This document shows, one piece after another, positions 1 to 11,095 of a DNA stretch of 26,681 nt. The first letter of the stretch is position 1. Each line of letters starts with the position of its first letter. Below the pieces are notes generated by a model that worked only from the letters and a program-made list of their open reading frames with translations, made no database searches and had not been told where the DNA came from. The position numbers were made by a program, and so were the translations under genes. The DNA is taken from positions 1 through 26,681 of the forward strand of contig MCFG01000584.1 of NCBI GenBank assembly GCA_002104895.1, written 5' to 3'. The stretch comes from Anaeromyces robustus. Taxonomy: Eukaryota > Neocallimastigomycota > Neocallimastigomycetes > Neocallimastigales > Neocallimastigaceae.

Positions 1-363
1 CTTAAACCCTAACGCTAACTTAATAACGGGTCCAGTCTACAAGCCCCACATATGAATAGTAGTCACCAAGGAAACCGCCCAATAATTTAGAGCCGCACCC
101 CACATTATTAGACTTAAAGATCTACTCATATACTTATATTATTTAATGAGGCGTGAGTAGCTACGCCTCAAATACTATACCTGTGCACTACCTTGCCACA
201 GTGTAAAACCCGTGAAGGAGAAAACCACTTGTGCTTGGGGTAGATGCGGTGTCGATCCAGAAGCCTTATGTATGCTAAGGAAAGCCTTCTATAATAATAC
301 AATATGTGTATTAAAAATTATAAAAATATTAATGTAAATAAATAAATAAAAAAAAAAAAAAAA
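1..363 (+). mobile_element. Probable 3' end of a non-LTR retrotransposon (LINE-like tail)
   Basis: Bases 1-290 are far richer in G and C than anything else non-coding here, and the change to A/T-only DNA near 290 is abrupt. The block has stops in all frames, so it is not coding. It runs into A-rich DNA that ends in 16 A's (348-363). A perfect 7-bp stem, GAGGCGT at 148-154 with ACGCCTC at 163-169, lies inside it. A non-coding block with its own composition, a stem-loop and a terminal A tail fits the 3' untranslated end of a LINE-type element on the plus strand, with the body left of the window. No reverse transcriptase is visible, so family is inference. It could instead be a tRNA-derived SINE or a structured host RNA. 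Confidence 0.35.
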
Positions 364-2395
364 CAAACTAAAAATATGTATTAAAAGAAATAATTTTAAT
401 ATATATATATATTAACTAATTTTAATTTATGTAAAACATTAAATCTTGTTATATTGTATCTTTATTTAATAAGCCACAATTAGTATATATATAAATTTAT
501 TTTCCAAATTTGTTTTTATACTTTTTAAATGATCTTCAATAATTATAATAAAATATTTTTATTGTTATTTTGTTTAAGAGTTTCAATTTTGTAAAATAAA
601 TTAAAACTCTATTTTAATGACTTAACAAAACCAATTTCCAAATGGTTTGAACACAATTAATGGAAAAGTTAAAGTGACCTGACACCAATGATATTAGAGA
701 CATCAGTTTGTAAACACAAAAAAGAATGACGATTTTGTAAAAACTATTATTAACACAAATGTATTTATGAAATCCTCGAAAAAGCTAAACATTTAAAAGC
801 TATTTACTTATACTGACAAAAGATCTAAAGAATCTCTAATCTATTTCATGATACAATATTATAATGAATAATGATCCTATTTGTTGGCAGACCAAAAAAA
901 AAAAAAAAAAAAAAAACATTGAAATATATAACTACCTTGCAATGTACTAAAAGTTTTATGGTTTAGAAATATTCTTAAATAATAATTTAATATAAATCGA
1001 CTAATAACAATTTTTACTGACAATTTAGCTAAAGATATTTATTGAAAATGGTGAATTCAAAAATAAGTTTACAAAAATATTGAAATATTTTAATTTTAAG
1101 AGACAGTATAAAAAAAATAATAAAATGAACTTAGAATATATCAATTTTTGATTAAATATTAGCTAATTTCCTCATGAAAATTATTAATTGATCTAATAAG
1201 ACGAGTTTTAGCAAGAAAAAAAAAATCTAGTTCAAGGGGAAAGGTTGAACTAATAATCATTATTTTATATTAAAAGTCTATGTACAACATTGAAATTCGT
1301 TGTATTATATTATTCTATATATTGTAATTAAGCCACAATTAATATAAGTAGTACATACTATTGTAATTAAATAAACCTTATAATAACACATATTAATAGA
1401 TAAATAAATAAATAAATATTAAATAAATAATAAATAATAATTTATTTAAATGTCAAGTATTATATATAGTCATATAATATCTCTCTTATTTAATTTTTCA
1501 TAATATATTCATAATATATTTAAATTTAATTAACTTTTTATTGATCAATTATATATTAATATATAAGAAAATATATTAATTTAATATATGTATTAAATAT
1601 TTATTTTAATATATTTATATATATAAATATTATTATAAATTACAATTTAATATTTCAATAATTTATCATAATGTATTGTTATATATATTAATACTTATTA
1701 TTTAATTAATTCAAAAAAAAATTAAATATATATTAGATTTAAAATAGGGCTATAATAATAAATAATAATATAGTAATATAACATAGTAATTATAATTAGT
1801 AATATACTGCCATTATATATAAATTTACATATTATATGATAAAATATATTATAATATATAGTATTTTATTTTAAAATAATTTGATATATATAACATAATA
1901 GGTTTTTTATATAGTTATATTTAATATATTCGATATTATTTTTTATATTAAGATATATATTAATTTTTGTTTTTCTTGATAAACCGTTTATATTTTCATT
2001 TTCATTTTTATTTTTTATTTATTTATTTTTTTTGCTTTTTTCTTTCTTTCTAGTAAAATCAAGGAAAGTAAAAAAAAAAAAAAAAAAAAGAAAGAAAGAA
2101 AGAAAGAATTAAAAATTAGTTAAAAACATAATAGTAAAAATAATAAGTTAAATCAATAATAAAAAAATTTTTTTTATAATCTTTATATTATATTATATTA
2201 TAGGTAATTAAAGAGAGATTGGATTTCAATCTATAGACTTATAATAACAAAAAATAATAGTGTTCTTTTTGTTTTTTTTTTTTTTTCTTAAAATATATTG
2301 TTATTTTTAAATCATCTATATAATTTGAAATAAAAAAATAATCAAAAATATATATAAAAAAATATAGAGAAATTATATATTAAAATAAATTCAAA
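364..2395. other. AT-rich intergenic spacer upstream of rhomboid A
   Basis: No supportable gene. At 655-916 the base composition is milder and ends in a run of about 20 A's. Part of this (about 697-887, plus strand) reads as a nearly open frame with one internal stop and may be an old coding remnant. An 8-bp perfect stem (TAGTTCAA/TTGAACTA) is at 1228-1252. A motif AAGCCACAATTA recurs at about 472 and 1329. At 2028-2106 a pyrimidine tract with CTTT repeats faces a purine tract with GAAA repeats, giving a possible hairpin about 300 bases before the rhomboid start. The last 300 bases presumably hold the promoter, but no element can be told apart in such AT-rich DNA. Confidence 0.6.
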
Positions 2396-4430
2396 ATGAG
2401 TTCATTAAAAAGAAGTAATACTATGCAAACTTTGAAAAGAAGTAATACTATGCAAACTATTAAAAGAGCTGGTACAGGTGCTTGGAAATGGATTAATGCT
2501 GAAGATGCTAATATTAGTCAAAATCATCCTGTAGGTGTTTCCTATTTTCAAAGAAGTAATACCTATAAGAAATTACAAAGTAGTAATTCTTTAAGATATA
2601 GACAACAACAACGACCAGCATATAATACTCAATATCAATCATATACAAATAATTCATATGATAATGCATACAATAATACATATGATAACAATGGATATAA
2701 TAATGGATATAATAATTCATATAATAATTCATATAATAATGGATATAATAATTCATATAATAATGGATATAATAATTCATATAATAATGGTAATAATGGA
2801 TATAATAATTCATATAATTATCCACAAAATGATAACTCTTATTCAGTTAGTATGGATAATAAGCCTGGTCCTAGTGCCAGTGTTAAAAGACCAGAACCAG
2901 CAGCAGAAAAGTATGAAAAAGAAAATGATATGAATAAAAGAAAAAAGAATTCAAAAATTCCAAGTGTTCTTTATGATCCAGAAGTTCGTAAACAATTAGA
3001 ACAGATGAAACAACATAAACCATACTTTATGTATTTAGCCACTGCTATACAAATTGCTATATTTGTTTATTCTCTTTATTATAATTATAATTTAACTAAA
3101 TCTTGGGTTGCACCATTCAATGAAAATCCTATGATTGGTCCTTCTTCAGGTGTAAGTATTATATTATAATTTATAAATAATTTATCGATTATATATAAAA
3201 TAAAAAATATAAAATATAAAATATATAAAATATATAATATAAAATATAAAATATAAAAAAAAAAAATAAAAATTTTTTCAGTATTTATTTTTTTTTCTAT
3301 TTTTTATATTTTATATTTTATATTTTATATTTTATATTTTATATTTTATATTTTATATTTTATTTTCTTATTATTATTTTTTTAAACAATTATTACTTTA
3401 ATTAAATAAAATTTTTATTATGCAATTTTCATATATTTATTTTTTTCTTAATTATAAAACATTAATCATTAAAATTTATTGAATATATAAATTTAATATT
3501 ATTATTGTTAGACATTAATTAATTTGGGTGCAAGATTCTTACCTTGTATGAAAGAAACTGAATACCTTTATAGACCTATTTTATGTCCAACAGGTATGAC
3601 TGGTACTTTTGATCCTGCAAACCCAACACATTGTTCATTAAAAGATATGTGTGGATTTGATATGAAGAGTGGTGAAAAACCAAACCAATGGTATCGTTTT
3701 ATTGTTCCAATATTTTTACATGGTGGTATAATTCATATCATATTTAATTTATCATTCCAAATTCGTACTGGTATACAAATGGAAAAAGATTTTGGTACAT
3801 GGAGAATTATGATTATATATTTACTTAGTGGTATTTTTGGATTTGCTTTTGAAGCTAAATCTAATGGAGTTGCACCTTCAGTTGGTTGTTCTGGTTCTCT
3901 TTATGGTAACTAAATTTAAATCTATAATAGAATTTTAATAAATAAATAAATAAATAAATTGTTAAATATATAATAAATAATAATAATATAATATATATTT
4001 TAAATTAAATTTAAATAATAAAGGTTTAATGGCATGTCTTTTACTTGATTTAATTCAAAGTTGGAAACTGATTACGAACCCATGGACAGAATTATTTAAA
4101 ATGATTTTAATTATTATTTTCTCTTTGGGTATAGGTTTACTTCCAAATATTGATAATTATGCTCATATAGGTGGTTTTATGATGGGTATATTAACAGGTT
4201 TAATATTCCTACCATCAATTATATATAGTAAAAGACATCTTAAAATTAAGAGAATTTTAATGATTATATCTGTCTTTTTATCTATCTTTTTATTCATATG
4301 GGTATTTAGACAATTCTATTATTCTGATGGATATTGTTCATGGTGTCATTACCTTAATTGTTTACCAATTAATCATTGGTGTGACAATTTAACTGCTAGT
4401 GCAGCCGATATCGCAACAAACAATCCATAA
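2396..4430 (+). CDS. Rhomboid family intramembrane serine protease A (3 exons, 518 aa)
   Basis: Exons 2396-3151, 3512-3905 and 4024-4430 join in one frame (introns GTAAGT..TTAG, phase 0; GTAACT..AAAG, phase 1). Residues 1-205 are a low-complexity, probably cytoplasmic tail: a duplicated KRSNTMQT unit, then GYNNSYNN repeats near 85-140, then a basic stretch. A first membrane helix lies near 209-230. The rhomboid core follows: QWYRF at about 311-315, HIIFN with His327 and Asn331 (the oxyanion-site positions of the family), GCSGSLYG with presumed catalytic Ser379, and AHIGG with catalytic His431. The Ser/His dyad is intact, so cleavage of membrane proteins within the bilayer is expected; substrates are unknown. 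After a last helix comes a Cys-rich tail (CSWCHYLNC). The ATG at 2396 opens the longest frame and has an A-rich context like paralogue B. It is the tandem partner of the gene at 7588. Confidence 0.92.
2405..2461 (+). repeat. 27-bp tandem duplication in rhomboid A exon 1
   Basis: Two adjacent, nearly identical 27-bp units encode LKRSNTMQT followed by LKRSNTMQT and a partial third unit beginning IKR. A related RSNTYKKLQSSNS segment follows about 40 residues later. The short unit length and basic/Ser/Thr make-up suggest local slippage inside a disordered cytoplasmic tail. Confidence 0.8.
2642..2819 (+). repeat. Coding minisatellite, 24-bp unit (GYNNSYNN) in rhomboid A
   Basis: An imperfect tandem array with a basic 12-bp period (a Tyr-Asn-Asn codon set) and a 24-bp higher period encodes alternating GYNN and SYNN. 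The reverse strand is also open across the array, but only because the repeat lacks stops in that frame; I do not call a gene there. Such Asn/Tyr-rich arrays are prone to length change and are probably disordered. Confidence 0.85.
3195..3366. repeat. Inverted heptamer satellites forming an intron hairpin
   Basis: Intron 1 of rhomboid A (3152-3511) carries repeats of AAAATAT on the left (about 3195-3257) and at least eight copies of the complementary ATTTTAT on the right (about 3300-3366), parted by a short A-rich and T-rich middle. The transcript could fold into a long A-U hairpin that brings the splice sites closer. The homologous intron of rhomboid B (9505-9653) lacks it. Confidence 0.8.
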
Positions 4431-4707
4431 ACAGTAAAAATAACTAATAAAATAATAAAGTATTATTTTATGATGAAGAGTTTATATATAAAAAGTAAAA
4501 AAAAAGAAAAAATAAACTAAACTAAAATAAAATAAAAAAATATTTATATATAAAAGAATAATATAATAAGAAAGAAAGAAAGAAAGAAAGAAAGAAAAAG
4601 TAAAAGGAAAAAAAAAATATACATTGAAATATATATAAAATAATCAAAAAAATATTTTTGATCAATAATCAAAATGTTTTAAAAATAAAAATATATTATT
4701 GGGAAAA

Positions 4708-4731
<24 letters not shown>

Positions 4732-4773
<42 letters not shown>
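4732..4773 (+). repeat. Homopolymer of 42 A's
   Basis: An uninterrupted A tract follows an AAT trinucleotide run (about 4709-4731), roughly 300 bases past the stop codon of rhomboid A. No structured element precedes it, so it is more likely slippage than a retroposed poly(A) tail. Its exact length may be uncertain in any assembly. Confidence 0.85.
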
Positions 4774-4775
<2 letters not shown>

Positions 4776-5830
4776 TAAATTGAAAATAATAATATAATAT
4801 ATTTAATTTATTTTTTTTTTTTTTTTTTTGTTTAATATATATATAAATATTACATATTTTAAAATATATAATATTTATAAAATATAAGTTTCTTTAATAA
4901 TTAATAATAGTTTAATATATATATTTTTTTATTCTTTTTATTAATATTAAGTGAAAAGAAAAAAAAAAAAAAAAAAGTTAAACTATTAAATCATCTCCAC
5001 TCTCTTTTATAAATATATAATATAATATAAGGATTTATTTTTTTTTAAAAAAAATACATATATGTAAATATTTTTATATAATATAATATATATTAATAAT
5101 ATATATTTAAAATAATTAAAGAAAATATCATTATAAAATGTTTTAAAAGTAAAAAGTATAATAAAGATGAAATTTATATAATAAAATAAAGAAAAATAAT
5201 AAAATAAATAATAATAAAATAAAAGATTTTTTTTTTAATAATAATATTATTATTAATTATTAATTATTAACTTTTTCATTGATTATTTAACCTATCTTAA
5301 TTTATTATTATATTTATATTAATTAATCATTAAGTAATGATGGTTATTAAAAAAAGTTAAATGATTAATGGATTTATTTTAATAATTATTATTTCAAACA
5401 AAATCTTTTGACTATTTTTTAATATTTTTATTTTTTAATATTTTTTTTTTTATGTTTTTTTTTTTTTTTTTTTTTTTTTTATTATTTATTTTTTCATTTT
5501 TTTTTCATCTTTTTCATTTTTTGTTAATAAATATAAATAATAAATTTTATTATTTATATATAAACAAAATTATAATTAATTAATTATTAATAAAACTTTA
5601 ATTTTTTATTTTATTAAATAATAATTTTATTTATAATAATTTTTACTTTTATAGAAATTTTATAAATTGTTATAACCAATTAAAATTTAATTTCCTTTAA
5701 TAATAAATAGAGAATTTTCTTTTACTTTTTAATTTTTTCATATAGCAAATAAATAAATTAAATAAGTAAATAAATAAATAAATAAATAAATTAAATAAAT
5801 TATATAAATAAATAAATTATATAAAGTTCT

Positions 5831-5886
5831 ACATAAATGACAATTTTATAGTATGGTTAAAAATTTTGAAAAATTGTAATTTATGT
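5831..5886. repeat. Short inverted repeat (possible hairpin)
   Basis: ACATAAATGACAATTTT at 5831-5847 is nearly complementary to AAAATTGTAATTTATGT at 5870-5886, with one mismatch and a spacer of 22 bases. The arms are more mixed in composition than their surroundings, which makes chance pairing less likely than for plain A/T runs. It could be the end of a small terminal-inverted-repeat element or a transcript hairpin. Confidence 0.5.
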
Positions 5887-7587
5887 GATGTTTTTTCTAG
5901 AATGAAAATTAAAAAATAATTTTTTATTCAGAGTGTTATTTAATGTTATACAAAAGATTAAAAAAAATTTTTTTTTTATTTTATTAATGGAATAAGCCAT
6001 AATTGATATAAATTAATATTAATATATTAGAAAGCCTTATAATTGTTTTTATAGAATTTTGAAATGTTTTAAATTATTATTACTCTTTTGTTATTATTAT
6101 TATTATTTATTTTTATCATTATTTATTATTATTAATTTATTATTATTAATATATTGTTTATTAATTATAAGTAATTACTATTAATTTATTATTATTATTT
6201 AAATATTTACATTTTGTATATTCTATTCTTTATATATGCATTTATTATAATTAAACTTTCTGAATATTGCCTCAGAAAAGTTATCCACAAAGTAATATTT
6301 ATTTATATTGCAAACTTTTTTTCCTTATTTATTCTTATTTATTATAAAGTATTTTTTTTTTATTTTTTATTAGTTATAGTAATGTTCCACTAATACTAAA
6401 AAAAAATTTTTTTTTCTAGTACAAAACAAATTAATAAAAATCATTGGTTGAATAAATCTGAAACAGTATAAATAAAAATATATTTAAAGTATATTTAAAG
6501 TATATTTAAAATAAATAATTTAATATATTAAACTAAAAAAGGAAAAAAAAAAACATAAGTGAATCATTATCATTCCCTTACAAATTACCTTTAATCATCC
6601 ATTATTTTAAATAATAAATACAGTTTTACTCTATTTTATTATATCATATTATATAATATTTTATATTAATTATATTCATTTTACTGACACACTTAACTCA
6701 CACTGAACTACAAATTACTAATAAAAATTAATATTACATTCATTATATTAATATTATTTGTATTACACTTATAATATATATTCTTATATATTTTATTATA
6801 TTATTAATTAAAAAACTATAAAAAAAAAATTTAAAACAAAAATCATAAAAATGAAAATGAAAATTAATTATAAATTAGAATTTTTAAAAATGAATAATTT
6901 AAACTTATTATATGATACATATATAAAATATTTATATTAATTTAAATTTCAACTTATGTATACATTATACTAAAAGTTAAATTAAAAAAAATAAGAATTT
7001 ATATATATTAGTTTGTGTATCCTTTTTTTTTGTTTTCTTTTTTTTTATGATATATAAAAAAAAAAAAAAAAAAAAAAAAACAATAAATTGACAAGCATAA
7101 AAAGAATAAACAAAAAGAAAAAAATAAAATAAAAAGATGAAATGAGATGGTTAAAATGAAATCTTTTAAAAAATTATCAATTTAAATATTATAATTAATA
7201 ATTATTAAATTTAAAAAATAATATATAGTCAAGTAAATTTAATATATTTTAATATATTTTATATTAAAATAATAAAGTGTTTTTTTTTTTAATGAGATAA
7301 ATTTTCATATATTAATGTATTATTTAAATTCAATTGTAAATATAAAATAAAATACAGAATATATAAATATATTTCAATAAAACAGAAAAAAATAAAAAAA
7401 AATATTAATAAAATGAAAATATTATAAATAATTTCTTAAGAGGATTTAAAAAAAATTAAATTAAAATAAAATAAAAAAAAAAAATAAAATAAGAAGAAAC
7501 AAACAAGAAGAAACAAACTATAATAATATATTTTTTTAAAAGTAAAATAGTTAAATATTTTTTTTTAATAAAATTTAAATCGTAAAA

Positions 7588-10500
7588 ATGAGTGAAAGAT
7601 ATAGAGATAAACGAAACAATAATAATAATTCTGGTTACACTAGAATACGAGATGTTAATGACAATGATAATTTTAGCAGAGAATATCGTAGAAAGGAAAG
7701 TTTTAAAGATGATTACAGGAGGGATAATCGAAGAAACGAAGACATTAATGATGAATACAGAAGAAATAATCGTAGAAATGATGATTATAATGATAGTTTT
7801 AGATATGATAATGATTCATATGAAACTTATAGGAATAATAAGAAAGGTGAAAATAGAAGAAATGAGAGGTATAGAAATGATAGAGATATAAATGATAATT
7901 CTTATAGAAATAATAACTATCGCTATCGCGATAATAAACTTTCTCACACAAGAAAGCCGTCATCACCGAATGATACCAGTTTTCATGAACAGTCATCTCA
8001 TAGGAGAAAACCATCTTCACCTGATGATACCAGTTTTCATGAACAGTCATCTCATAGGAGAAAACCATCTTCACCTAATGATACCAGCTTTCGTGAAGAA
8101 TCATCTCATAGGAGAAAACCATCCTCACCTAATGATACCAGTTTTCGTGAACAATCATCTCGTACAAGAAAATCATCTTCACCTAATGATACCAGTTTTC
8201 GTGAACAGTCAACTCGTATGAGAAAATTATCTTCACCAAAAGATACCAGTTTTCGTGAGCAGTCATCTCCTCTAAAAAAACAACCATCAATTGAAAATAG
8301 TAGTTTTCGTTTTAGAGATCAACGTAGAAATATGAAAAATAAAGAAAATCAAACATATAATAACAATAATAATAATAATAATAATAATAATAGTAATAAT
8401 AATGAAGACAAAGATAATAATAAAAATGATACTAGTTTTATTGAAAAAATACCTAAAAGAAAACAGTCATCACCTAATGATCCTAGTTATCTTGGAAAAA
8501 TACCCATAAAAAAACAATCATCACCTGATACTAGCTATCGTGAAAGGTCACCTGTAAGAAAATATTTATCACCTAAAGATACTAGTTACCGTGAAAGGTC
8601 ATATTCATCACCTAATGATACTAGTTATCGTGAAAAATCAAATTCATCATCTAATGATAAAAGTTATCATAAAAGGTCATATTCATCACCTAATGATACT
8701 AGTTATCGTGAAAGGTCACCTATAAGAGAACACTTATCACCTAAAGATGCTAATTATCGGGAAAAATCACCTACAAGAAAGCAATTGTCACCTAATGATA
8801 CCAGTTACCATGAAAGGTCTCCTACAAGAAAACCATCCTCACCTAATGATACCAGTTTCCATGAACAATCATCACATACTAGAAGTCCTTCTTCACCTGG
8901 TAACAGTAGTTATCGTTTTAGAGATCAACGTAGGAAAAATAGTAATGAAGAAAACCAAAATAATAATCATAATATAAATAATAATAATCAGTATAATAAT
9001 GATTATTTAAATAAAAACAATAAATATAATCAATCTAAAACAACATTATATAATTCTAAATATGATAATAATGGATATAATAATAATGATAATTATAATG
9101 ATTATATTAATAATAATAAATATAATAATTATAATAATCATAGTTATAATGATAATTATAATTATAATTATAATACAAAGAATAATGATTATAATTATAA
9201 TAATGAGGAAAAAGATAACTTAAATAAAAAAGAAAATTATGATAATCAATATAAAGATATATTAATGAGTTATACTAATGATAGTATAGCTATACAAGGA
9301 TTAAATGAAATGACATTATCAAAAGGCATTGAAAATGATATTAAATCATCAAAAGAACGAAAAATTTATAAACCTTACTTTATTATTACCATATCAATAA
9401 TTCAAATTATTGTTTTTTTAATATCATTTTATATTAATTATAAGAGTACAGGAAAAGTTATATCTGATTTGAAAGATAATTTCATGATCGGACCATCTGA
9501 CAGTGTAAGTTTTTTTTATTTTTTATTTTTTTTTTTTTATAAATTTTAGATTAAATATTTGTTTTTTTTTTTTTTTTTGTAACTATTAGGATACTAAAAA
9601 ATAAATAAATAAATAAATTTATATTATAATAATTAATCTATTTATTTTTATAGGTATTAATTAAAATGGGAGCTAGATATCCTCTTTGTATGAAAAAGAA
9701 TAAAAATAGTACTACTAATTATTATGAATGTCCTATAGGTATTCAAGGAACAATACCAATAGAACAAATTACATTAGATAATTCACCCAATGGTACTCTT
9801 TTAAAAAACCCATTCTACTGTTCAACTAGTGATATATGTGGTTTTGGTTTAAAAGATAATAAAAATCCAAATCAATGGTTTCGTTTTTTTTTTCCAATTT
9901 TCATACATAAAGGTATACTCCATATTGTAATAAATTTGGTTTTTCAAATTCGTTGTGGAATGTCACTTGAAAAAGTTTATAATTTTTGGAGAATAATGAT
10001 TATTTATTTTGCTAGTGGTATTTTTGGCTTTATATTTGAAGCAGGATCATTAGAAAAAATACCAGTTATTGGTTGTTCTGGAGCTCTCTATGGTTAGTTT
10101 TTTTTTTTTTTTTTCCTTTTTATTATTATTATTATTTATTATTATTATTTATTATTATTTTTATTTATTTTTCCATTTTTTAGTTTTTTTTTTTTTTAAT
10201 ATAATTTTTCATCTTTTATTTATATTTTCTATTTTTACATTTTTCTATTTTTTTTTTTTTTTTGTTACATTTCTTGTATTTCCATTTTAATATTTAAATT
10301 TATTTTGAAATTTTATACATTATATGAATAGGATTAATTGCTTGTGTATTACTTGATTTAATCAAAAATTGGAAAGTCATAGTTAATCCAGTGAAAGATT
10401 TAATAATTTTAATAATTACCATTATTATTTCTTTAGGATTTGGTATACTTCCTTTTATTGACAATTTTTCTCATATTGGAGGTTTTATTATGGGTATATT

Positions 10501-10699
10501 AGTTAGTATAATTATACTTCCTTCCAATAAATCTAGTGGTCAAAGTCAAAAAACAAAAATGATTTCAATAATTATCTCTGTATTAATTTCTTGTTTCTTA
10601 TTTTTTTGGACGATTAGGCAATTTTATGTTTCAAATAAAAAATGTGAATGGTGTCAATACTTAAATTGTCCTCCAATTATTGATATATGTAAAATATAA
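7588..10699 (+). CDS. Rhomboid family intramembrane serine protease B (3 exons, 907 aa)
   Basis: Exons 7588-9504, 9654-10092 and 10332-10699 join in one frame (GTAAGT..ATAG, phase 0; GTTAGT..ATAG, phase 1). Intron positions and phases match paralogue A exactly. Residues 1-590 are a long hydrophilic tail: an Arg/Asn/Asp-rich start, two blocks of Ser-Pro repeats (about 117-240 and 280-445), then Asn/Tyr-rich sequence. One helix near 593-612 leads to the rhomboid core: QWFRF at 713-717, HIVIN with His729 and Asn733, GCSGALYG with presumed catalytic Ser781, and SHIGG with His833. The dyad is intact, so an active protease is expected. The tail ends with CEWCQYLNC, as in A. The large tail could act as a localisation or phosphorylation platform, which is inference. 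The ATG at 7588 has the same AAAATGAG context as A. Confidence 0.92.
7942..8310 (+). repeat. 54-bp coding tandem repeat, block 1 (18-residue Ser-Pro units)
   Basis: About six full units and a degenerate last one encode RKPSSPNDTSFHEQSSH-type repeats. Every unit keeps a basic pair, then Ser-Ser-Pro, then Asp-Thr-Ser-Phe. The first units are nearly identical in DNA, so recent unequal exchange or slippage is likely. Basic residues followed by Ser-Pro resemble sites of proline-directed kinases, but phosphorylation is inference. Confidence 0.85.
8425..8930 (+). repeat. Coding tandem repeat, block 2 (diverged Ser-Pro units)
   Basis: A second array of the same motif family, less regular: units of about 12-18 residues with SPNDTSYRERS as core. 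It is separated from block 1 by an Asn run (AAT codons near 8359-8405). Both blocks end with the same SSFRFRDQRR or SSYRFRDQRR sequence followed by an Asn-rich stretch, so the whole block plus its end cap seems to have been duplicated. Confidence 0.8.
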
Positions 10700-10825
10700 A
10701 TAATATACATATAAATAATTGTAATTAATCGCTTAATACATATATATATTAAATTTAAAATTTTGTTAATAATATATTTTATATTTAATAATATAAAATA
10801 TATTATATATAAAAATAATTATAAT

Positions 10826-10840
10826 TGTAATAATAATAAC

Positions 10841-10879
<39 letters not shown>

Positions 10880-11030
10880 TAATAATCTAATTATCTAATA
10901 ATAATTAGTAATTAATAATTAATAATTGATAACTAATAATTAATAATTAATAATTAATTAATAATTAATAATAATAATAATAATAATTAATAATAATAAT
11001 AATAATTAATAATTAATAATAATAATAATT

Positions 11031-11091
<61 letters not shown>

Positions 11092-11095
11092 AATA
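10826..11095. repeat. AAT trinucleotide satellite with AATT interruptions
   Basis: Runs of AAT alternate with AATTAATTAATAATT-like interruptions over about 270 bases, some 130 bases past the rhomboid B stop codon. This is simple-sequence DNA produced by slippage. Confidence 0.9.

Larger units (their letters stand above)
4431..7587. other. AT-rich intergenic spacer between the two rhomboid genes
   Basis: No gene is supported in about 3.1 kb. It holds a GAAA tetramer array (about 4567-4605), an AAT run leading into 42 consecutive A's (4732-4773), a 26-base T run near 5455-5480, an AAAT tetramer array near 5750-5800, an inverted repeat (5831-5886), an AAGCCATAATTGATATAA motif near 5994 related to motifs at 472 and 1329, and a run of about 25 A's at 7056-7080. 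The 3' end of rhomboid A and the promoter of rhomboid B must lie here, but no signal stands out. Confidence 0.6.

Noticed and set aside
1-20. CCCTAA-like word at the very start, similar to the telomere repeat
   Set aside because: Only one copy, followed at once by unrelated sequence; a telomere would show many tandem units.
235-275. tRNA-like B-box word (GGTGTCGATCC)
   Set aside because: No cloverleaf can be drawn: no acceptor stem, D-arm or anticodon arm at proper spacing. Kept only as a remark on a SINE alternative.
2514-2933. Open frames opposite and beside the GYNN repeat of rhomboid A
   Set aside because: They exist only because the 12-bp repeat lacks stops in several frames; His/Tyr/Met-rich translations with no domain.
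6279-6292. TTATCCACA, a perfect bacterial DnaA box
   Set aside because: A single nine-base match in an intron-bearing eukaryotic window; no cluster and no bacterial replication gene, so chance.
7592-8977. Open frames in other frames across the Ser-Pro repeats of rhomboid B
   Set aside because: Repeat shadows; the called frame carries the tail joined to an intact rhomboid core.
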